Positions 60,067 through 64,000 of a DNA stretch of 64,000 bases are shown here, piece after piece; positions within the stretch are counted from its first letter, which is position 1; each line of letters opens with the position of its first letter. A program made the translations under genes and the position numbers. The notes beneath the pieces were generated by a model. The model saw only the letters and a program-made list of their open reading frames with translations. It had not been told where the DNA came from and made no database searches. Location of the stretch: contig CM031596.1 in the NCBI GenBank assembly GCA_018398815.1, positions 73,587,965-73,651,964 of the forward strand, in the 5' to 3' direction. This DNA is from Conus ventricosus. Lineage: Eukaryota; Mollusca; Gastropoda; Neogastropoda; Conidae.

Positions 60067-60584
60067 GAAGAATTTTTGCTCATACAGATTATGGGAAAAA
60101 AAAATATGATTTTCTTAAATTCTTTGGTATTCCAAGCTTTAGAATTGGAACTTGAATAAATTCATGTGTGTGTGTATGTGTACATGTGTGTGTGAGTGCT
60201 TGTGTGTGCTCATGCATGTGTGTGAATAAGTGTGTGCAGCGTGAATCTTGTATTAGGTATTAGTTCTTGTTTATGTAGTTCATGGGGGTGAAAATGATCA
60301 TTTTTCAAAATTTCCTTGGTATTCAAAGTTTTTAAATTGGAACTACATTTCATGTGTGTAGGTTGGGTGTGGCTCTCATGTTTTGAACATAATTTTCTTG
60401 TTTTAGTAGATAGTAAGGGAAAATATGGTCATGCTTTATGTATTTAAGGTATTTGAAGTTTTTGTATTGGAACCATATTTCATATGTGTGTGCATGCATT
60501 TGTGAGGGGAAAGAGGGAGAAGGAGGGTTGATGCGTGGTGTGTGTGCACGCACATGTGTGCAAGTTCCTTGTTCATGCGTGTGT

Positions 60585-60652
<68 letters not shown>

Positions 60653-62911
60653 ATGAGTGAGGATGTGTTTGTATGCATTGATTGGGGGTGAGTGAATGAG
60701 GCAGCAGCATGGTAGTGATTGGGGAGGTGCATAGGGGGAGGTGGGGTGCTTGACCTCCTTTAGCGTCTGTTGGTGTTTGTGTTGTACACTTACTCTTGTT
60801 GTATTATTATCTTCCATGATTTTTTTGCTCTCTATTACTTTTTAATATGTAATTGTGTTATACCCCTCCCTCTATGTAATTGTGTTATACCCCTCCCTCC
60901 ACCTCGTTTGACTCTTCCTATGGTATTTCTAAGCAACTAGGGCTTTGTTTAGATAAAGCACAGATAAATGCATATGATGATGACGATATGTGTGACCTCT
61001 TCAGTCTGGGCTAGAAACAACATGAATTCATATGCATGTGTGTTTGTGATATTGCAGATTTTTAAGTACATCAGCTTCAACAAGACCATGACCAGCTGTC
61101 GTCCACCCTTGGTCGTTGTGCCAAGGACCTGATGGGGTTCTTCGTCATGTTCATCATCATCTTCCTGGCCTTCACCCAGTTGGGTTACCTACTGTTTGGC
61201 TCCCAAGTCAGGGACTTCAGCACCTTCCAAATGCCTTGTCAGTGAAATTCATTGCGTAGTAAAATGTGTCATCATTGCTAAGTTTCATGGTCATTTTAAT
61301 AATCATTCGAAAATTCAGTTTTGATCCGGAGGGGAAGTAATTAAAGTGAGAATGTTTTGTTTATTCAGACATGATATGACAAGGGCATACAAGTTCAAGG
61401 CAGGGCTGTGTTTGATTATGTCCAGAGCTGCTAAGTGATACATTTTTGGTGTAGCATGCTACAATTTCATCGACAATGCTATGCTGCTACACTTTGTCAG
61501 GAAATGCTACCCGAAAAACAAACAAACAAGAATCAATGATTAAATAAACCTTTAATGGACCTAGGTAAGTGGTTAAGTTTGGACTGTAAACTTAATTTTT
61601 AAAAAAGAAGGCCAAGTTCAGTAAGAAGAGGAAGAAAATGGACCGAAAAATCACTAAAGATGAACACAATTTTCCAGCCTCACTGATTGGTTTCTTTGTT
61701 GGCCTTTTTAAGTTTTGTTGGTCAAGTCAAAACCAAGGCAAGAACTAGCAAGATTTCCGTCATGTAAGTCTGCCTCAAGTCATGTGTGAAGCTAAGATCG
61801 ACTGAAAGTACGCTTGTGTCTGACTTGTCAGACATTGAGGACGCCACAATGACAGTTTCAAAGAATAAACTAGTGAAAAAAGAGTCCCTACTACAGTTTC
61901 AGTAACACTGCGCATACAAGTGCTATGCTTGAACTTGGGATGCCACATTCAAAATGTCAAAATGCTACTCTGTACTATTGAGGCCTTGGTAGCTCTGATC
62001 ATCTGTCAGCCAACACATTAACATTTCCTTTTTGTCTACATGAGTGGAGGATTGCTTGATTTTTCTCTTGGACATTTTTTGCCTCATAGAGCAAGGACTT
62101 TGGGTTTGAAGCCAGCATTTCTAAGCAGCTGGCTAGACTGGCATACTTCTAAGTGTTGTAGATGTGAGCTTTCTCCATAGGCACTCTATGTCTTATACTA
62201 TGAATAAGTCAGTAGAGAAGATAATTTTCTATCATTCGTAGCCTGTTTCTTCATGTTAAAACTTAAGTTACTTTTGTGTTGTGTCTGTTCCTTACTTTGA
62301 AGAGAAGTCATTTCTGCAATAGCCTGAGGAAAATCTTCAGCATCAGGGGGTCACTTGTGACCCTTCTCCCCTCTCCTGCAACCCTTCCGCCAATTTCTTC
62401 TTTTTGTTTTAAACGCCATTGTGAATGGAAATTATTCAAAATCTAATATATCACAATATTTCTCAGAGCATTTTTACCAACTTGCGGGAATGTGTAAAAA
62501 GTTGTGGTACATGCTCTGAGAGAAGTGTTACATCAACTTCACTGTTGCAGCTTCACCCTGTTCCGCATCATCCTGGGTGATTTCAACTTCCACCAACTGG
62601 AGCAGGCCAACCGTGTGCTGGGTCCCATTTTCTTCATGCTCTTTGTCTTCTTTGTCTTCTTTGTCCTCATCAACATGTTCCTGGCAATTATCAATGATAC
62701 GTACTCGGAGGTCAAGTCTGACATGGCCAACCAGAAGAACGAGTTTGAGATTGCTGACTACTTCAGAAAGGTATGGGCAGCGTTTCTGTTCAGCTTCTTT
62801 GTCTTGTTCACTTGTATGCAAGTATGCATATGCTTTTATTAGAAGAGAAACACATATACTCGTTGGTACAGGTGTGCCAGCATGCACACGCGCACGCATT
62901 CACGCACGCAC

Positions 62912-62970
<59 letters not shown>

Positions 62971-63744
62971 ACACACACACGTTCTTGCACACAAACACAC
63001 ACTGATAAAAACACAGGTGAACCTAATGCTAACAGTCTAATAAAAGCTAGCATTTTGCATCATTCTTTTTATGTTGTGTATTTTGAAAGGCTAGTCTTGT
63101 AATGTCTTGGCAGTAAAACAAGTTAATTTATGCTATCAACATATTGACGGCATACCTTTATAAGCTACAAGATGATTTTTTTCTCATAGTACTTGTCCAA
63201 ACAAATGCCATATTCACACTTTCCGTGGAACATCGCCATATTACAATATTCATGAAATTGAATTGGGAGAAAAGGGCGCTAACCATGCCCTGTATACTTT
63301 TAGAAGGAAAAGTCCTATTTCTAATAAATTTTCTTTTTGGGGTTATCAATTGCAGTACAGTAATTTCTTTCATAGTTTTTTTTAAAAAACCAAACATGCA
63401 AAATTCCTGTTATTTCAATATCCAATAATTTGTCTCATCCTGATAATAGAAAAGACATGATCCTGTAGAAAAAAAAACTCTAAATGCCTCAAAATCATTA
63501 TAAAATGCCTCACTGTTTTACTTTGAGATCTGGTGGACAGTGAATCCATTCATGATGAATGTCGTGGAAGCTAAGGTAACTATAGGCTGTGGTTGGTGTG
63601 CATTGTTCAGGGCTATCAGAAGATGATGGACAAGCTGAACCTGAAGCGTGACAAGATCGTGGATATCCAGGAGGCTCTGCAGACTGCTGACATCAACCAG
63701 GACAAACAGCTGGACTTCGATGAGTGGCGCCAAGATCTCAAAGG
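39196..63744 (+). CDS. PKD2: Polycystin-2 (PKD2/TRPP2-like channel), exons 1-10, 3' end missing
   Basis: Ten exons, each with GT donor and AG acceptor, encode a polycystin-2 channel colinear with the vertebrate protein: short N-terminus, S1, extracellular polycystin (TOP) domain, S2-S6 with the pore, and the first EF-hand. PKD2 forms Ca2+-permeable tetrameric channels in cilia and ER. The N-terminus before LWGTR is only about 70 residues, much shorter than in vertebrates. Phases 1, 1, 0, 2, 2, 0, 0, 2, 0 at the nine introns agree once one-base losses in exons 2, 4, 7 and 8 (two) are restored, plus a frame change in exon 6. The sequence between the breaks is strongly conserved, so the gene is probably active. 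The C-terminal coiled coil lies outside the window. Confidence 0.95.
39800..39970. repeat. (GT)n and (CA)n tracts, PKD2 intron 1
   Basis: GT at 39800-39842 and CA at 39898-39966, which are mutually complementary and only about 55 bp apart, so they could pair as a hairpin. They explain the HTHT and CVCV reading frames. Confidence 0.9.
39971..41416 (+). other. PKD2 intron 1, remainder
   Basis: AT-rich intron sequence with no recognised element. Acceptor at 41411-41416 (CAATAG). Confidence 0.6.
41417..41529 (+). CDS. PKD2: PKD2 exon 2: LWGTR segment and S1
   Basis: Encodes the hallmark L-W-G-T-R motif followed by [20 protein letters not shown] and the first transmembrane helix [12 protein letters not shown]. 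One G is missing from the run at 41423-41425 (reads GGG where LWGT requires GGGG), shifting the frame. With it restored the exon is 114 bp, phase 1 in and phase 1 out. Donor GTAAGT at 41530. Confidence 0.92.
41530..43600 (+). other. PKD2 intron 2, left part, possibly old repeat
   Basis: 42040-43250 is GC-richer than its surroundings and has the look of an old repeat or the 5' region of the DIRS remnant that follows, but I cannot align it to anything. Confidence 0.35.
44489..45271 (+). pseudogene. Old DIRS reverse transcriptase, N-terminal part
   Basis: Carries a W-x-x-V...P-x-I-V...F-E-K-G pattern and then [20 protein letters not shown] (44699-44758), the expected entry into DIRS RT, and later [20 protein letters not shown] (45212-45271), corresponding to the RT segment just before the catalytic D-L-K-D-A-Y. 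A CTGTTGTTGTTG repeat at 44812-44832 interrupts it. The reading stops exactly where the Gypsy element begins. Confidence 0.55.
45255..45440 (-). repeat. Possible Gypsy 3' LTR remnant with polypurine tract
   Basis: Reading the minus strand, a purine run AAGGGAGA (45430-45437) is followed by TGTTGTGAGTTAACTCCC, as at a polypurine-tract/LTR junction just downstream of a pol gene. The distal LTR boundary is unclear, near 45271 where DIRS coding stops. Confidence 0.4.
45538..47015 (-). pseudogene. Ty3/Gypsy pol, integrase and C-terminus
   Basis: On the minus strand, 45908-46885 is one long open frame with the integrase: an HHCC zinc finger (HKAHQG...CETCQE), then the catalytic core Asp in GTDLFEI, Asp in IISDNGPQF and Glu in GFIERQVQ, with D-x-D-x35-E spacing. 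The last part reads into a basic C-terminal tail ending [13 protein letters not shown]. Upstream, [15 protein letters not shown] is recoverable to about 47015. The integrase core is intact, but frame changes near 45850, 46803 and 46903 break the rest, and protease, RT and RNase H are absent. It inserts the element DNA into the host chromosome. Confidence 0.88.
47045..48116 (+). pseudogene. Old DIRS reverse transcriptase palm and RNase H
   Basis: Continues the RT after the Gypsy insertion: a FQYLAPF-like segment (about 47080), Y-L-Y-Y in place of Y-L-D-D (47173), [17 protein letters not shown] (47176-47226), [16 protein letters not shown] (47307-47352), then the RNase H start [19 protein letters not shown] (about 47643-47699). 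Stops interrupt it in several places. It ends at the pogo-like element. Confidence 0.6.
48119..49180 (+). mobile_element. pogo/Tigger-like DNA transposon, internally deleted
   Basis: Inverted ends CAGTGGAGTC (48119 and, inverted, 49180) are flanked by TA at 48117-48118 and 49181-49182, the duplication used by the Tc1/mariner-pogo superfamily. Inside, [20 protein letters not shown] (from 48421) is a pogo-type helix-turn-helix N-terminus, and [20 protein letters not shown] (48681-48740) resembles the C-terminal region. The DDE catalytic domain between them is missing, so only the ends of the protein remain. Subterminal CCGCTTATATGTCGG motifs occur near both ends, plus a poly-C run at 49084-49102. 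Confidence 0.8.
49181..50192 (+). other. PKD2 intron 2, right part
   Basis: May contain further old DIRS-like sequence up to about 49450. Otherwise unassigned. Acceptor CACCCAG ends at 50192. Confidence 0.5.
50193..50323 (+). CDS. PKD2: PKD2 exon 3: end of S1 and start of TOP domain
   Basis: Encodes [20 protein letters not shown] and then [23 protein letters not shown]. This is the extracellular loop immediately after S1. No indel is needed. Phase 1 in, phase 0 out. Donor GTGAGT at 50324. Confidence 0.95.
50324..51714 (+). other. PKD2 intron 3
   Basis: AT-rich intron with no element recognised. TTTGGCAG acceptor ends at 51714. Confidence 0.6.
51715..51973 (+). CDS. PKD2: PKD2 exon 4: TOP (polycystin) domain
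   Basis: Starts [20 protein letters not shown]. One base is missing near 51789 (GAGATGG where GAGGATGG would continue the frame), after which the next frame carries [20 protein letters not shown] and two cysteines spaced as in the disulfide of the vertebrate TOP domain (SSNSC...SQCFEE), then [12 protein letters not shown]. Phase 0 in, phase 2 out with the base restored. Donor GTATGT at 51974. Confidence 0.93.
51974..52696 (+). other. PKD2 intron 4
   Basis: No element recognised apart from a short G run (52500-52511). Acceptor CCCAG ends at 52696. Confidence 0.6.
52697..52921 (+). CDS. PKD2: PKD2 exon 5: TOP domain
   Basis: Encodes [58 protein letters not shown] and [16 protein letters not shown], matching the vertebrate TOP domain end to end with no indel. 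Phase 2 in and 2 out. Donor GTGAGA at 52922. Confidence 0.96.
52922..53363 (+). other. PKD2 intron 5
   Basis: Short intron containing an ATCATCATC-rich stretch and T runs. Acceptor GTCAG ends at 53363. Confidence 0.7.
53364..53524 (+). CDS. PKD2: PKD2 exon 6: end of TOP domain and S2
   Basis: Encodes [40 protein letters not shown] and C-L-F, then changes frame near 53493-53496 (TTCCCTC) to continue [10 protein letters not shown] in S2. The break could be a one-base gain or a two-base loss; against the vertebrate protein one residue is short, so a two-base loss is more likely. Donor GTAAGC at 53525, phase 0. Confidence 0.92.
53549..53619 (+). repeat. (GT)n microsatellite, PKD2 intron 6
   Basis: 71 bp of nearly perfect GT, starting 25 bases past the exon 6 donor. 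Confidence 0.95.
53886..54606 (-). mobile_element. Two-module SINE (family B), older copy
   Basis: On the minus strand the head reads CAGCCACAGTCATGCAGTGG-TTAGCATG (from 54606), similar to the tRNA-like head of the copy at 59199, followed by the shared body (CTGCAGGTGTC near 54390; CATGTAGCTTCAGACCAGAA near 54310). An A-rich linker at 54246-54270 precedes a second module (54245 to about 53905) that also matches the second module of the other copy (CTGCTCTCATGGTG, CAATTATTGT). An A-rich tail lies at about 53885-53905. B box degraded. No clear target duplication. Confidence 0.75.
54750..56113. mobile_element. Element with inverted ends and CCGTTA-rich tandem repeats
   Basis: Ends are GTACTCCCAGTT (54750-54761) and its exact inverse (56102-56113). 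The left end also folds with AAAGAACAGGGAGTAC (54765-54780) as a hairpin. The interior has about three copies of a ~150-bp block (54840, 55001, 55147) with CCGTTA-TAACGG runs and GGAATATCTCAGAAAGTACT, then three copies of a ~236-bp block (55430, 55664, 55902) with GACATATTGTCCGATTTGGA and CCAGTGAGGACTAAAATACC. No coding of its own. A non-autonomous DNA element is plausible, but no flanking duplication is obvious. Confidence 0.6.
56114..56990 (+). other. PKD2 intron 6, no gene seen
   Basis: AT-rich intron sequence without recognised elements. Confidence 0.6.
56991..57044 (+). repeat. Poly-C tract of 54 bases
   Basis: An uninterrupted C run, the longest in the window. Actual length uncertain in assembly. 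Confidence 0.9.
57118..57430. repeat. Inverted repeat, arms about 105 bp
   Basis: TTACATGAAACAAAG (57121-57135) and GAATAGTGGTAGAGTGCAT (57191-57209) recur inverted as CTTTGTTTCATGTAA (57414-57428) and GTGCACTCTACCAGTATTC (57341-57359). The arms match imperfectly between these anchors. The loop is about 110 bp. Possibly a foldback or small DNA element inside PKD2 intron 6. Confidence 0.65.
57602..57837 (+). CDS. PKD2: PKD2 exon 7: S3 and S4
   Basis: Starts [20 protein letters not shown] (S2-S3), then [16 protein letters not shown]. One A is missing near 57711 (CTGGAATGGG where CTGGAAATGGG keeps the frame), and the next frame gives [40 protein letters not shown] and IK (S4). Phase 0 in and 0 out with the base restored. 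Donor GTGGGA at 57838. Conserved with vertebrates, including the D-P-N-T-F loop. Confidence 0.94.
57838..58969 (+). other. PKD2 intron 7, left part
   Basis: AT-rich intron with no element recognised before the dispersed repeat at 58970. Confidence 0.6.
58970..60490 (+). repeat. Degenerate ~65-bp repeat, five copies, interrupted by a SINE
   Basis: Copies at about 58973, 59110, 60120, 60310 and 60450 share the pattern TTCCTTGGTATTCCAAGTTT and GGAACCATATTTCATATGTG, ending in (GT)-rich sequence. The SINE at 59199-60066 and its flanking target duplication lie between the second and third copies. Confidence 0.75.
59199..60066 (+). mobile_element. Two-module SINE (family B), young full-length copy
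   Basis: tRNA-like head with A box GTGGCGAAGTGGTTAGCATC (59209-59228) and B box GGGTTCGAATCCC (59252-59264), body to about 59560, internal A run (59566-59577), then a second GC-rich module of about 460 bp and a 28-base poly-A tail (60039-60066). The perfect 17-bp repeat GAATTTTTGCTCATACA flanks the whole unit at 59182-59198 and 60070-60086, so both modules were inserted in one event. A T run at about 59279-59285 in the body could terminate polymerase III. Confidence 0.88.
60581..60650 (+). repeat. (GT)n microsatellite, PKD2 intron 7
   Basis: About 65 bp of GT with two interruptions. Confidence 0.93.
60846..60900 (+). repeat. 27-bp tandem duplication
   Basis: Two copies of TATGTAATTGTGTTATACCC followed by CTCCCTC, adjacent. 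The copies are practically identical. Confidence 0.9.
61058..61237 (+). CDS. PKD2: PKD2 exon 8: S4-S5 linker and S5
   Basis: Starts [12 protein letters not shown]; one C is missing near 61093 (GACCAG where GACCCAG keeps MTQLSS). The next frame runs [40 protein letters not shown] and FSTFQ. Near 61229 one A is missing (AAATGCC for AAAATGCC), which puts the last codons in phase 2 with exon 9, giving FQNAFFTLF. Donor GTCAGT at 61238. Confidence 0.92.
61238..62550 (+). other. PKD2 intron 8
   Basis: Mostly unassigned. Contains the hAT end remnant at about 62325-62425. Acceptor TTGCAG ends at 62550. Confidence 0.6.
62325..62425 (+). mobile_element. hAT 3'-end remnant
   Basis: AAATCTTCAGCATCAGGGGG and the following C/T-rich run parallel 4041-4150 of the hAT element at 2200-4183 (AAATCTTCAGCTTCAGGGGG). 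No inverted left end is seen here. Tentative. Confidence 0.4.
62551..62770 (+). CDS. PKD2: PKD2 exon 9: pore and S6
   Basis: Encodes [20 protein letters not shown], with the selectivity filter residues L-G-D, then [40 protein letters not shown] and [13 protein letters not shown]. Fully open with no indel. Phase 2 in, phase 0 out. Donor GTATGG at 62771. Conservation is high in the pore helix and S6. Confidence 0.96.
62771..63610 (+). other. PKD2 intron 9
   Basis: Contains a (CA)n tract (62918-62980) and AT-rich sequence. Acceptor TTCAG ends at 63610. Confidence 0.7.
63611..63744 (+). CDS. PKD2: PKD2 exon 10: first EF-hand
   Basis: Encodes [39 protein letters not shown] and RQDLKG plus two bases. 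The loop [12 protein letters not shown] has acidic or oxygen-bearing residues at EF-hand positions 1, 3, 5, 7, 9 and 12 and so looks able to bind Ca2+. No indel. Donor GTACAC at 63745 leads into a CA tract. The rest of the gene (second EF-hand, coiled coil) is not in the window. Confidence 0.93.
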
Positions 63745-63750
63745 GTACAC

Positions 63751-63795
63751 ACACATGCATGCATGCGCATGCATGCACGCACGCACGCACACACG

Positions 63796-63870
<75 letters not shown>
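63751..63870 (+). repeat. (CA)n tract, PKD2 intron 10
   Basis: GCATGCATGC and CGCACGCAC leading into about 65 bp of CA. Confidence 0.93.
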
Positions 63871-63873
<3 letters not shown>

Positions 63874-63912
63874 CATACAGCCAAACATGTGCACATGCAC
63901 TCACACATGTAT

Positions 63913-64000
63913 CAGGCATGAAATTCGTCCGCCTAAGGCGGATTTTCCGCCCATTTTTTTCATCTGCGCCGCCCCCCAAAAAAACTGCCGCCCCCAAAAA
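63913..64000 (+). mobile_element. Left end of a hAT-type element, truncated by window
   Basis: CAGGCATGAAATTCGTCCGC starts like a hAT terminus and is followed by a dyad CCGCCTAAGGCGG and CGGATTTTCCGCC, similar to the subterminal dyad in the hAT element at 2200. The rest lies beyond the window, so the superfamily call is tentative. Confidence 0.45.

Noticed and set aside
51715..61237. Programmed frameshifting in PKD2
   Set aside because: Breaks occur at many unrelated places, with no slippery heptamers, and the same kind of break occurs in MAT and in the mobile elements.

Overview
This is a repeat-rich animal genome window, not a prokaryotic or viral one. The genes are split by GT/AG introns and encode animal proteins, and the DNA between them is packed with eukaryotic mobile elements: RNase H-bearing LINEs, tRNA-derived SINEs, DIRS-like and Ty3/Gypsy retrotransposons, and hAT and pogo DNA transposons, along with very long CA, CT and poly-C tracts. 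The mixture (DIRS plus Nimb/I-like LINEs plus tRNA-SINEs) suggests a lophotrochozoan, most likely a mollusc. That placement is inference; no species can be named from the sequence alone.

Two host genes are recognisable, both on the + strand. (1) Positions 11189-15518 hold three internal exons of S-adenosylmethionine synthetase (methionine adenosyltransferase). The upstream exons lie before the window, and the last exons are not seen before a 100-N assembly gap at 17593-17692. (2) Positions 39196-63744 hold the first ten coding exons of a polycystin-2 (PKD2/TRPP) channel, from the initiator Met to the first EF-hand; the 3' end lies beyond the window. Once single-base indels are allowed for, all splice phases agree. 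About a dozen indels occur in roughly 2.4 kb of conserved coding sequence, mostly one base lost from a short homopolymer, so I read them as assembly errors and not as gene decay.

Layout: 1-5510, a DIRS-like element cut by a LINE (61-1017) and by a hAT transposon (2200-4183). 6394-6645, a foldback repeat. 6700-10110, a T/C-rich minisatellite split by a second LINE copy (7329-9897). 11189-15518, MAT exons. 16956-17229, a SINE. 17593-17692, the gap. 17693-32760, noisy sequence with little recognisable content, containing a 42-bp tandem array (24640-26560) and a large head-to-head satellite array with (ACT)n and (AGT)n arms (28190-32760). 33577-34440, minisatellite and duplication. 34930-37690, a third LINE carrying a SINE. 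39196 to the end, PKD2, whose second intron holds an old DIRS element interrupted by a Gypsy element and a pogo-like element, whose sixth intron holds a two-module SINE and an inverted-terminal element full of CCGTTA motifs, and whose seventh intron holds a second copy of the two-module SINE with a perfect 17-bp target duplication.

The strongest candidates for something undescribed are the ~870-bp two-module SINE family (53886-54606 and 59199-60066), the CCGTTA tandem-repeat element with inverted ends (54750-56113), and the head-to-head dyad satellite (28190-32760). MAT and PKD2 are unrelated housekeeping and signalling genes, and nothing suggests they act together.
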